Below, one piece after another: positions 8,609 to 16,117 of a stretch of DNA of 48,328 nucleotides (its first letter is position 1; every line of letters starts with the position of its first letter). Origin of the DNA: Gemmatimonadota bacterium (lineage in GTDB: Bacteria > Gemmatimonadota > Gemmatimonadetes > Gemmatimonadales > Gemmatimonadaceae); contig JAJPIS010000057.1 in NCBI GenBank assembly GCA_021324635.1, positions 1 through 48,328 of the forward strand, read 5' to 3'. The notes beneath the pieces are model-generated. The model had not been told where the DNA came from and ran no database searches. It saw only the letters and a list, made by a program, of their open reading frames with translations. The translations under genes were made by a program, and so were the position numbers.

Positions 8609-10651
8609 ATGCATTGGTCTCGACTTCTGTTCGGGCGGCCGTTGCGCACGAGCGAGGAGCAGGGCGAGCGGATCGGAACGCTCCGGGGGGTGCCCGTGCT
8701 GGGGCTCGACGCCCTGGCGTCGGCCGCCTACGGCCCCGAGGCGGCGCTCACCGTCGCGCTTCCACTCGGCCTCGCCGCCACACGGCTCATCGAGCCGATC
8801 GTGGCCGCGATTATCGTCGTGCTCGCCCTGGTCGCGCTCTCCTACCAGCAGACCATCGCCGCCTACCCGGACGGCGGCGGCTCGTACACTGTCGCCTCGC
8901 AGAACCTCGGCCGGATGGCCGGCCTGGTGGCGGCGAGCGCGCTCGCCCTGGACTACATCCTCAACGTCGCGGTGGCGATCGCCGCGGGGGTGGGCGCCAT
9001 CGTGTCGGCCGCGCCGACGCTTCTCCCGCTCACGCTCTGGCTCTGCCTCGCCATCCTCGCCGGGCTCACGATCGTGAACCTGCGCGGCGTCCGCGAGGCG
9101 GGGCTCGTGTTCATGGCCCCGACGTACCTCTTCGTCCTCTGTCTCGGCGGCGCGATCCTGCTCGGGGTCGTGAAATCCATCGCCGCCCACGGGCATCCGC
9201 TTCCGATGAGCCCCCTGCCGCGCCCGCGGCCGATCGCCGGAACGGCCCTCGGCGCGTGGCTCCTCCTCCGCGCGTTCGCGAGCGGCACGACGGCCATGAC
9301 GGGCATCGAGGCCGTGAGCAATGGCGTGCCGCTCTTCAAGGAGCCGCGCACGGTACGCGCGCAGCGGACGCTCGTGACGATCGCCGCCATCCTCATCCTG
9401 TTGCTCGCCGGGATCGCGTTCCTGTCGCGCAGCTACGGCATCGCGGCCACGCCGCCGGGCCGGGCCGGCTACGAGAGCGTGCTGTCGCAGCTCGTCCGCG
9501 CGGTTGCCGGCCGCCATGCGTTCTACTACGTCACGATCGCATCGGTCGTGACCGTGCTCTGCCTCTCGGCGAACACGAGCTTCGCGGACTTCCCGCGACT
9601 CTGCCGGCTGCTGGCGCTCGACCAGTATCTCCCCTCGGGCTTCGCGCACCGTGGGCGCAGGCTCGTCTTCTCGGCGGGCATCATCGTCCTGGCGCTGCTC
9701 GCGGGCGCGCTGTTGGTGGTGTTCGGCGGTGTCACCGACCGCCTCATCCCCCTCTTCGCCATCGGCGCGCTCCTCGCGTTCACGATGTCGCAGTGGGGGA
9801 TGGTCGCCCACTGGCGGCGGCGCCGGGGTGCGCACGCGCGGCGCTCGATGCTGCTCAACGGCGCCGGTGCCGTCGCCACGTCGGCGACCGTGCTCGTGGT
9901 CGCGGCGTCGAAGTTCACCGAGGGCGCGTGGATCACGGTGCTCGTGATCCCGCTCTTCATTGCCCTGCTGCTCCGCATCCACACGGCCCACGTGCGAGTC
10001 GACCGCGAGCTGGCGGCCGCCGGGCCGTTCGACATCGCACCGCTGCCACCGCTCGTCGTCGTCCTGCCGATCAAGCGCCTGGACCGCGTGGCGCGCAAGG
10101 CCCTCCGGCTGGCGATGCGGATCTCCCCCGAGGTGGAGGTGATCCACGTTCTCACGGACGAGCCACGGATGGAGGACCTCCGCCGCCGCTGGACGGAGCT
10201 GGTCGCGAGCCCGGTGCGGGCCGCCGGCTATCCCCCGCCCACGCTCGTGTCCGTACCGTCGGCGTACCGCGAGTTCGTGCGCCCGGTCGTGCGACACATC
10301 CGCTCGCTGTGCCGCGTGCATCCCGACCGGTATGTCGCGGTGGTCATCCCCGACGTCGTGGAGCGGCGGTGGTACGACTATCCGATCCGCAACCTGCGGG
10401 CGCTGATGCTGCGGACCGCGCTCCTGCTTCGCGGCGGCCCGCACGTGCTGATCGTCGACACGCCGTGGCACCTGCGCGGCGGGCCGCGCTCGGAGCAGGA
10501 GCAGCCACTGGGCACCACTCCGCGGCCGACGGCACGGCACGCCACGGCACACGCCGCCGCGGGGTCGACGCCGCCGCGTGGCGAGTGGGCGGCCCGCGGC
10601 GCCGACGAATCCCGAACGGAATCTCGCGTGGACGGGTCAGGAGCGGCTTAG
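8609..10651 (+). CDS. APC-superfamily amino acid/potassium permease with cytosolic domain
   Basis: A 680-residue membrane protein. Residues 20-455 carry about 12 hydrophobic segments of the APC fold, with LGLDALASAAYGPEAAL and YPDGGGSYTVA near the N-terminus, typical of large amino acid or K+/APC transporters. Residues 470-620 form a soluble alpha/beta domain (LVVVLPIKRLDRVARKALRL, HVLTDEP) resembling a universal-stress-like module, then a disordered tail. The ATG follows GAGAGGCGAC. The 3' end overlaps the convergent hydrolase gene by 15 bp. Confidence 0.87.
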   Translation: MHWSRLLFGRPLRTSEEQGERIGTLRGVPVLGLDALASAAYGPEAALTVALPLGLAATRLIEPIVAAIIVVLALVALSYQQTIAAYPDGGGSYTVASQNLGRMAGLVAASALALDYILNVAVAIAAGVGAIVSAAPTLLPLTLWLCLAILAGLTIVNLRGVREAGLVFMAPTYLFVLCLGGAILLGVVKSIAAHGHPLPMSPLPRPRPIAGTALGAWLLLRAFASGTTAMTGIEAVSNGVPLFKEPRTVRAQRTLVTIAAILILLLAGIAFLSRSYGIAATPPGRAGYESVLSQLVRAVAGRHAFYYVTIASVVTVLCLSANTSFADFPRLCRLLALDQYLPSGFAHRGRRLVFSAGIIVLALLAGALLVVFGGVTDRLIPLFAIGALLAFTMSQWGMVAHWRRRRGAHARRSMLLNGAGAVATSATVLVVAASKFTEGAWITVLVIPLFIALLLRIHTAHVRVDRELAAAGPFDIAPLPPLVVVLPIKRLDRVARKALRLAMRISPEVEVIHVLTDEPRMEDLRRRWTELVASPVRAAGYPPPTLVSVPSAYREFVRPVVRHIRSLCRVHPDRYVAVVIPDVVERRWYDYPIRNLRALMLRTALLLRGGPHVLIVDTPWHLRGGPRSEQEQPLGTTPRPTARHATAHAAAGSTPPRGEWAARGADESRTESRVDGSGAA

Positions 10652-11746
10652 AAACTCACGGATGTGCGTGTTGAGGAACGCGGCGTCGGCGGAGTCGGCG
10701 GCGGCGCCGGCCGGGTGGCCCCAGAGCGAGGGGATCGGGAGGAACTCGACGTGGCGGATGAACTGCCGCTCGTACTCGGCGTCGGTGAGCGGGAAATAGA
10801 GGTCGGTGGCCGACGGCATGTAGAGCACCGGGACGGTGATGGATCGGAGCGCACGCTCGATGTCCCCACCGAACCCGGGCGTCGTGCCGACGTCGTGCCG
10901 CTCCCAGGTGCGAGCCTGGAGGATGTAGTCGTTGGCGTCGGCGCCCTCGAAGCCGTGCACGATGGCGGCCATCGCGTCGGCGACCGATTTGGCGGGTGGG
11001 GTCGTCGTCCGCCACAACTCCTGCCGCCACCACTCCTGCGAGTACAACCATCCGGCCCACACGGCGCCGAACGCGCGAATGCCGCGCGCCGGCTCGTGCT
11101 GGTAGTCGCCGCTGCGGAAGTCCGGGTCGGCTTCGAGGGCGGCGATCTGCCCCTCGAGTCGCACGACGCCGTGGCCGTAGCACTTGGCCGTTCCGGACGT
11201 CGCGACGATCCGGTCCATGAAGTCCGGGTAGCTCACGGCCCACTGGAACGCCTGCTCGGCGCCCATCGAGAACCCGATCACGGCCTCGAGGTGCGTGATG
11301 CCCAGCTCGCGGGTCAACAGGGTGTGCACCGCGGCCACGTTGTCGCGAATGGTGGTGACGGGGAAGCGCGGGCCGTGGAACGGCTCGGGCGTATTGCTCG
11401 GCGACGACGAATGCCCGTTGCCGAACATCTCGGTCGCGATCAGGAAGTAGCGCGTGGTGTCGAGCGCGAGCGTCGGCCCGATCAGCCAGCCGTAGCCGGT
11501 GTGGTCGGCCATGTAGTGCGACGGGAGCAGGATGGCGTTGTCGCGCTTGGCGTCGAGGTGTCCGTAGGTCGCGTAGACGAGCCGCGCGTGCGGAAGGGTG
11601 GTGCCGCTCTCCAGTTTGAAGTCGCCGAGATCGTACACGCGGGCGGCGCGATCGGGCGCCCGCTGCGCGGTCGCCGGACCCGGACGCGACAGGGCGGCGA
11701 GGGCCAGCAGGGCGATTCGGGCGATCGGCAGCGGCAGGACGCGCAT
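10637..11746 (-). CDS. Exported alpha/beta hydrolase, homoserine O-acetyltransferase-like
   Basis: A 369-residue protein with a signal peptide (MRVLPLPIARIALLALAAL, cleavage near ATA-Q). The alpha/beta-hydrolase core has the nucleophile Ser160 in VIGFSMGAEQ and catalytic candidates Asp315 (SATDLYFP) and His344 (LWGHPAG). Overall pattern resembles the MetX/homoserine acetyltransferase group (LLPSHYMADHTGYG, FGNGHSSSPSNTPEPFHGPRFP), but the export signal argues against methionine biosynthesis; an esterase or acyltransferase acting outside the cytoplasm is more likely. The start at 11746 is chosen because it begins the signal peptide. Confidence 0.82.
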   Translation of the reverse strand: MRVLPLPIARIALLALAALSRPGPATAQRAPDRAARVYDLGDFKLESGTTLPHARLVYATYGHLDAKRDNAILLPSHYMADHTGYGWLIGPTLALDTTRYFLIATEMFGNGHSSSPSNTPEPFHGPRFPVTTIRDNVAAVHTLLTRELGITHLEAVIGFSMGAEQAFQWAVSYPDFMDRIVATSGTAKCYGHGVVRLEGQIAALEADPDFRSGDYQHEPARGIRAFGAVWAGWLYSQEWWRQELWRTTTPPAKSVADAMAAIVHGFEGADANDYILQARTWERHDVGTTPGFGGDIERALRSITVPVLYMPSATDLYFPLTDAEYERQFIRHVEFLPIPSLWGHPAGAAADSADAAFLNTHIREFLSRS

Positions 11747-11799
11747 GCGCACAGGGGCCTCGGGCAAGAACGGGAAACGTGGGCGGGACGGATACGCCG

Positions 11800-11998
11800 G
11801 CGTCCCGCGGCCACCAAAGGAACGGGATTGTTGGCGATGGTGCCAGGGGCACCCGTAGGGGCGGCATTCATGCCGCCCGCTACTCCCATTTCGCACCGAT
11901 GGCTGGCCCGGCGTTCACGCCGTTTGCCGTTGGCGTTCGGCGTTCATGTCGCCCGCGATTCGCATCCCACACGGATGCCGGCCGGCCCCCGGATGCCG
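11800..11998 (+). repeat. Composite dispersed repeat, locus 2 (deleted copy)
   Basis: In the divergent gap between the hydrolase and GNAT genes. The CGTCCCGCGGCCACCAAAGG module (11801-11820) is followed by a shrunken hairpin GGTGCCAGGGGCACC (11839-11853) in which the inner stem found at the other loci is missing. Directly after it comes the palindrome GGGCGGCATTCATGCCGCCC (11859-11878) and degenerate copies to about 11998. The central spacer module of the complete copies is absent. Confidence 0.75.
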
Positions 11999-12006
11999 AC
12001 CGGGAT

Positions 12007-12012
12007 TATAGT
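12007..12012 (+). promoter_or_regulatory. -10 element (TATAGT) for a possibly leaderless GNAT transcript
   Basis: TATAGT ends five bases before the ATG at 12018. The intervening GGAGG touches the ATG with no spacing, so it cannot act as a normal Shine-Dalgarno; transcription starting at or near the A of ATG is the simplest reading. Confidence 0.5.
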
Positions 12013-12017
12013 GGAGG

Positions 12018-12560
12018 ATGCGCCAATCGCCGACCGGGCGTCAGGGTCGCCCCGCGCCCGAGATCCGGCCGCTCGAGCCGCACCATCGGGAGCCGGTCCG
12101 GGGGATCCTCGAGCGCACCGGATACTTCACGGCCGTCGAGATCGGAACCGCGCTCGAGCTGGTGGACGACTGGCTGGTCCGGGGCGACGCCAGCGGCTAC
12201 CTCTGCTTCGTCGCCTCGTCGGGTGCGAGTTCGGTCGACGGCTACATCTGCGTCGGCCCGACGCCGCTCACCGAGGGCACCTACGATCTGTACTGGATCG
12301 CCGTGGATCCGGCGGCTCAGGGCCGCGGCACGGGGCGCCGATTGCTGGCGTTCGCCGAGGGGCACGTGCAGGGACGGGGCGGGCGGCTGCTCCTGATCGA
12401 GACATCGTCGCAGCCACTCTATGCGCCGACGGTGCGATTCTACGAGCGGTGCGGGTATGCGCTCCTCGCGCGCATCGCGGACTTCTACCGTGCGGGCGAC
12501 GACAAGTTGATCTTCGGTAAGTCGCTGGTCCGGGGCGCGGCACCGGACGCGAGCCGGTGA
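12018..12560 (+). CDS. GNAT-family N-acetyltransferase
   Basis: A 180-residue acetyltransferase. The acetyl-CoA-binding motif A is clear: LYWIAVDPAAQGRGTGRRLL with the Q-x-x-G-x-G/A-type pyrophosphate loop, preceded by a strand (YICVGPTPL) and followed by motif B (APTVRFYERCGY). The substrate is unknown; amine, amino-acid or protein N-acetylation are all possible. The start at 12018 may be leaderless. A hairpin follows the stop between this gene and the convergent DUF4142 gene. Confidence 0.83.
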   Translation: MRQSPTGRQGRPAPEIRPLEPHHREPVRGILERTGYFTAVEIGTALELVDDWLVRGDASGYLCFVASSGASSVDGYICVGPTPLTEGTYDLYWIAVDPAAQGRGTGRRLLAFAEGHVQGRGGRLLLIETSSQPLYAPTVRFYERCGYALLARIADFYRAGDDKLIFGKSLVRGAAPDASR

Positions 12561-12565
12561 GCAGC

Positions 12566-12595
12566 GCAGGCCCACGCGCGGGCGCGTGAGCCTGC
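12566..12595. terminator. Hairpin between convergent genes, probable bidirectional terminator
   Basis: GCAGGCCCACGCG pairs with CGCGTGAGCCTGC across a CGGG loop: 13 positions with one mismatch. It lies just after the GNAT stop and before the DUF4142 stop. No T-tract on either side. Confidence 0.5.
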
Positions 12596-12625
12596 ACCGT
12601 GGGCCGATCCGACTTCCGCTCCGGT

Positions 12626-13207
12626 CTACCGTCCGGACATCCCGTTCATGCCACCTGCATGGTCGAGCAGGTTCTGGGCGGCGATCATGTGGGCCTGGAA
12701 GGCCGGGGCGACCTTGACGACGAGCGCCTTCACATCCGCGCTCTTGAGGGCTGGCAGGAGTGTGCCGTTGATGGCGTCGATCACGGCCTTGTGATACGAG
12801 ACCTCGTGCTGGAGGAACGCGCGGTCGAAGGCGGGGCCGGTCGCGGACGCGAGTGTCTTCATCGCCGCGACGTGGTCCTGATAGAGGGCGAAGTCCGGGC
12901 CGGGCGGTGTGGGAGTGACGCCGAGCTTGGCGGCGAGGTCGCGGCCCTGCTGCCGCACCGCTTCGTGGTCGCGGCGGATCATGGCACCGTAATCACGGAC
13001 CGCCTTCGTGCTCCCCTTGGTGGCGGCGAGTCCGCCGGTCTCCATGTCCCACGTGTTCGCCGCATCGAAGATCGCGACGATCGTGGGGTCGTCGAGCGCG
13101 CCCGTCTGGGCGGACTGCATCTGCGCCGGCGCCGAGTGGCTGAGGGCGAGGAAAGCGCCGAGGGCGCCGAGGGCGAGCGCACTGGCGCGAGCGGTCAGGG
13201 TACGCAT
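12626..13207 (-). CDS. DUF4142 exported protein (ferritin-like fold)
   Basis: A 193-residue protein with a signal peptide (about residues 1-29, ending SAPAQ) and a DUF4142 domain: TIVAIFDAANTWDMETGGLA, YGAMIRRDHEAVRQQG, FDRAFLQHEVSYHKAVID and a C-terminal AFQAHMIAAQNLLDH helix. These helices follow the ferritin-like pattern of the family, whose function is not established; conserved His and Glu/Asp suggest metal binding (His80, His146 and His151 region). It heads a minus-strand neighbourhood of three small exported proteins. Confidence 0.85.
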   Translation of the reverse strand: MRTLTARASALALGALGAFLALSHSAPAQMQSAQTGALDDPTIVAIFDAANTWDMETGGLAATKGSTKAVRDYGAMIRRDHEAVRQQGRDLAAKLGVTPTPPGPDFALYQDHVAAMKTLASATGPAFDRAFLQHEVSYHKAVIDAINGTLLPALKSADVKALVVKVAPAFQAHMIAAQNLLDHAGGMNGMSGR

Positions 13208-13306
13208 GGATGCTTACTCCGGTCGAGGAGGGAAGTGGGTCGGTGCGACGTCGACTCGCACCCGCCATCCTCTACGCCGGCCGCCGCGGGTCGGATCTCC
13301 GGGCCG

Positions 13307-13840
13307 TCAGGGTGCCTCGATCGTCAGCGGAACGACCGTGTCGCCCCAGTGGAGATCGAGCTCCGCGTGCGTGCTGTCGACCATCGGGAAATCGAACGTC
13401 AGCGTCTCGAACGGGTCGCCGTGCCGCGGGGTGGCCGAGACGCGGAGGGCGTCCTTCCCCTGCGGGTACGGGATGTGGAAGACATGGGCGGCACGACTGA
13501 AGATCATCGTCCATCGCGACGAGTCGGGGATCGCCCACAGACTGTACGTCCCGGCGGGCAGTGTCCGCCCGTTCACCGTCACGGCGCGGCTCACGGCGAG
13601 CGTCGTCGCCTGATCGGCGCCCGGGTCCCAGGGCTGGCCCCACGGCACGAGGGCCCCGAACAGGCGACGGCCGCGGGCGACCGGGCGATTGTAGACCACG
13701 GTGATCTCGGTGTGGCCGACCGTCTGCGACACCGAGCCGTGCTGGCTCTTCTTGATCGCGCCATGGCAGCCCGCAACGGCGAGCGTGGTCGCGGCGGCAG
13801 CGGCGAGCGCCCGCCCGGCAGCGCGTGCAACGGTGGTCAT
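13307..13840 (-). CDS. DUF2911 lipoprotein
   Basis: A 177-residue protein. The signal peptide ends in LAVAGC, a good lipobox with the lipidated Cys at about residue 25, so it should be membrane-anchored in the periplasm. The domain shows YNRPVARGRRLFGALVPWGQ, PAGTYSLWAIPD and a C-terminal THAELDLHWGDTVVPLTI strand pair, the pattern of DUF2911. Function is unknown in this family. The start at 13840 is chosen to expose the lipobox; the longer reading is Arg/Pro-rich noise. Confidence 0.83.
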   Translation of the reverse strand: MTTVARAAGRALAAAAATTLAVAGCHGAIKKSQHGSVSQTVGHTEITVVYNRPVARGRRLFGALVPWGQPWDPGADQATTLAVSRAVTVNGRTLPAGTYSLWAIPDSSRWTMIFSRAAHVFHIPYPQGKDALRVSATPRHGDPFETLTFDFPMVDSTHAELDLHWGDTVVPLTIEAP

Positions 13841-13875
13841 GCGCGCCGGGGGCGCTCCGGGATGACCCACGGTCC

Positions 13876-14325
13876 TCAGGACGCTGACGGAATCTTGCTG
13901 AAGTGGGACGCGACGATCTGCCAGCGGCCGTGCTGCTCGTGGTAGACGCGCGTGTACCGGTACGCACCGCTCAGGTCCGTGCCTCTCGCGATCACTCCGG
14001 TCCAAGTGGTGACGCCGGTCGCGACCGCGACGCGGTCGTAGACCCGGGCCGTGCAGCTGTCGATCGTCGCGCTCTGCATCCGCAGCTCGGGTGAAGTGAA
14101 GAAGGCGATCTCGTCGTGCTTGTTGGCGACGCCGCCCCGGAAGTTGATGTGCTCGAAGTCGTCGGCGAAGAGCCCCTCGAGGAACGCCGCGTCCTTGGCG
14201 ACGAAGGCGTGGGCCGCGTCGCGCTCGAGCTGGCAGACGGCGTCGGCCGCCGACGGGGCGTTGGCGGCGGTGATCGGGGTGGCAGGAGCGAGGGTCACGA
14301 GAAGCGAGACGAGGAGGGCGTGCAC
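13876..14325 (-). CDS. Exported SnoaL-like/DUF4440 (NTF2-fold) protein
   Basis: A 149-residue protein starting at GTG with GGAG about ten bases upstream. It has a signal peptide (to about residue 21) and an NTF2-like domain: LERDAAHAFVAKDAAFLEGLFADDFEHIN, then AVATGVTTWTGVI, YRYTRVYHEQHGRWQIVASHFSKI. This is the DUF4440/SnoaL pattern, a cone-shaped fold that binds small ligands; the activity is not predictable. It lies 35 bp upstream of the DUF2911 gene and may share its transcript. Confidence 0.78.
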   Translation of the reverse strand: MHALLVSLLVTLAPATPITAANAPSAADAVCQLERDAAHAFVAKDAAFLEGLFADDFEHINFRGGVANKHDEIAFFTSPELRMQSATIDSCTARVYDRVAVATGVTTWTGVIARGTDLSGAYRYTRVYHEQHGRWQIVASHFSKIPSAS

Positions 14326-14485
14326 GTGGTCGGTCTCCGGGTGACAGGGTGCGGTCGAGGTTGGTGAATGAAGGTCAGGCCCGATCGGACACCGAAGGTG
14401 CCCAACGCCCGGGTCGGTGACGGCCTATAAACGTACGGCGCGGGACCGGCCGCAACTCGCGTGGCTGTTGGGAGATACAAAAAAG

Positions 14486-14521
14486 TTCAATATTGAAACG
14501 GGGCCGCTGGTGTTGTATTTT
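14486..14521 (+). promoter_or_regulatory. AT-rich promoter with a 12-bp palindrome
   Basis: A sharp local drop in GC. TTCAATATTGAA (14486-14497) is a perfect palindrome. Its right half overlaps a -35-like TTGAAA (14493-14498), followed 17 bp later by TATTTT (14516-14521). This would serve the small gene at 14596. The palindrome is a candidate operator for an unidentified regulator. Confidence 0.5.
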
Positions 14522-14595
14522 CGCGCACCGGATACCGGACCGCAAGCGGCCGTCGGGCCATCGGGCGAACACGCACCCTCTGGAACGAGAACGCC

Positions 14596-14907
14596 GTGGG
14601 AGACCCTCAGTCCTCGGACGCGTCTGTCGCGCCCCTACCGAGCATCCGTGCCCTGCGCGAGGTGCTGATCGCGCATCTCGACCATCCTGAGCCGGTCGAC
14701 GGCGAGTTGCATCGGGCCTTGCGGGCGGTCACGGACGAGGCTCGGCAACGGGACATCGCGGCGGAGCAGTTGCTGGTCCAGCTCCATCACCTGTGGGACG
14801 GGCTGCCGGCGGGGCCGAGTGTGGGCGGAGCGGCCCGGGGGGAGCGGGCGCGGTTCCTGGATCGGGTGATCACGCTCCTCATCCGGCAGTATTACAGGCC
14901 GGAGTGA
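14596..14907 (+). CDS. Small conserved-type hypothetical protein
   Basis: A 103-residue cytosolic protein starting at GTG. It is mostly helical: IRALREVLIAHLDHP, GELHRALRAVTDEARQRDIAAEQLLVQLHHLWDGLP, and a C-terminal RARFLDRVITLLIRQYYRPE. No cysteines, signal peptide or membrane segment. I do not recognise the family. It has its own promoter-like region (14486-14521) with a palindrome, suggesting regulated expression, and converges on the next hypothetical gene. Confidence 0.6.
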   Translation: MGDPQSSDASVAPLPSIRALREVLIAHLDHPEPVDGELHRALRAVTDEARQRDIAAEQLLVQLHHLWDGLPAGPSVGGAARGERARFLDRVITLLIRQYYRPE

Positions 14908-14918
14908 GCGCCGCGGGG

Positions 14919-15266
14919 CTACCCGGCGCGCCGGCGCTCGGGGCCGGTGTAGGTTCCCCAGCGCGGGTGGCGGCGGTCGGCGGTCACCGGCGCATCGTAG
15001 ATCTCGAGGCAGGCGTCGAGTGCGGCGTTGATCGCGGGCGCGGAGCCGATCCCGACGAACGCCGGCCAGACGGCGGCGATCACTCGGTCACGCCCGATGC
15101 CCGCGACGCGAAGCTCTCGAGTGTAATCGCAGAGGGCGTCACGGAGCTCCTTGCTCGCGAACGGCGACGGCTCGTCGGGACTCGCGCGGATGGCGGCCGC
15201 GGCGGCCACGAGGCGTGGCGGAAACGGTGGCAACTCGTGCGCGTCTGCGGCTCTCGAGCGTTTCAT
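14919..15266 (-). CDS. Hypothetical protein
   Basis: A 115-residue protein, start placed at [12 protein letters not shown] because the residues upstream of it are Arg/Pro noise. Two helices are predicted around [10 protein letters not shown] and [30 protein letters not shown], and the C-terminus ends [13 protein letters not shown], a basic tail seen in many small soil-bacterial proteins. No function can be assigned. It is convergent with the small gene at 14596 across only 11 bp. Confidence 0.5.
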   Translation of the reverse strand: MKRSRAADAHELPPFPPRLVAAAAAIRASPDEPSPFASKELRDALCDYTRELRVAGIGRDRVIAAVWPAFVGIGSAPAINAALDACLEIYDAPVTADRRHPRWGTYTGPERRRAG

Positions 15267-15567
15267 CGGCACCGTGTTCGGTCTGACCGATCGACCGCCG
15301 GCCGATCCCCGCCGCCTCTCTGGCATCACCCTCCCGGGCACTCCCTCCCGGTCACTGCACGAACGTTGCCGCGGGGGGCGCCCCGACCCGTTGGCGGGTA
15401 AACTCGGGCCCGGCAACGTATTGGAGCACGGCATTGCGTCGAATGTTCCCAGGGTCGCCCCCGAGCGAGCTGAGCCGTGGGGCGCACGCGGCGGCGGCTC
15501 GCCGGCGCGGCGGTCCGCCGCGCCGCCCGTTTTAGATTTCGGCCTTCTCGGCTACGGAGTACCGCGG
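15267..15567. other. 301-bp gap with a GC-rich hairpin; possible structured RNA
   Basis: No coding potential seen. A GTAAAC-like hexamer near 15400 is followed by CGCCCC and GGGGCG arms (about 15455-15485), then a perfect 10-bp hairpin, GGCGCGGCGG (15504-15513) with its complement (15515-15524), and TTTT at 15530. This could be an intrinsic terminator of a short RNA, but the T-run is short and offset by five bases. Confidence 0.3.
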
Positions 15568-16089
15568 ATGACCGGATCGGTGGAGCGCGCGATTCTCGCC
15601 GGCGGATGTTTTTGGGGTGTACAGGATCTGATCCGCCGCCAGCCCGGCGTACTCTCGACGCGGGTCGGCTATTCGGGCGGTGACGTGCCGCACGCGACCT
15701 ACCGCAATCACGGATCGCACGCCGAGGCGGTGGAAATCATCTTCGACCCGGCGACGATCAGCTACCGCCGGCTGTTGGAGTTTTTCTTCCAGATCCACGA
15801 TCCCACCACCCCGAACCGGCAGGGCAACGATCGGGGGCCGAGCTACCGGTCGGCGATCTTCTACACCACGGACGAGCAGCGGCGGATCGCCGAGGACACG
15901 ATTGCGGACGTCGACGCCTCGGGTCTCTGGCCGGGGAGAGTGGTCACCGAGGTCGTCCCGGCGGGTGACTTCTGGGAGGCCGAGCCGGAGCATCAGGACT
16001 ACCTCGTGCGCGTCCCGGACGGCTACACGTGCCATTTCATCCGGCCCGGCTGGGTCCTTCCGGCGAGGGCGAAAGCGCAACTCGCGTAG
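15568..16089 (+). CDS. msrA: Peptide-methionine (S)-S-oxide reductase
   Basis: A 173-residue MsrA, reducing methionine-S-sulfoxide in proteins with thioredoxin. The catalytic Cys14 is in the signature GGCFWGVQD. Other family landmarks follow: [45 protein letters not shown] and [13 protein letters not shown] second Cys155 in YTCHF could serve as the resolving residue. No signal peptide, so cytosolic. The start follows CGGAG at good spacing. It lies 28 bp upstream of phosphofructokinase on the same strand. Confidence 0.95.
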   Translation: MTGSVERAILAGGCFWGVQDLIRRQPGVLSTRVGYSGGDVPHATYRNHGSHAEAVEIIFDPATISYRRLLEFFFQIHDPTTPNRQGNDRGPSYRSAIFYTTDEQRRIAEDTIADVDASGLWPGRVVTEVVPAGDFWEAEPEHQDYLVRVPDGYTCHFIRPGWVLPARAKAQLA

Positions 16090-16117
16090 GGTCGGCGTTC
16101 CGGACTGCATTCGCCCC

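Noticed and set aside
8513-10552. Extension of the HNH frame across the APC permease gene on the opposite strand
   Set aside because: Only the last 151 residues carry a domain; the remainder is an antisense shadow rich in Arg/Asp/His.
15151-15567. Longer N-terminus for MsrA
   Set aside because: The added residues are Arg/Pro-rich and overlap the antisense hypothetical gene; family homology begins at 15568 after a good ribosome site.
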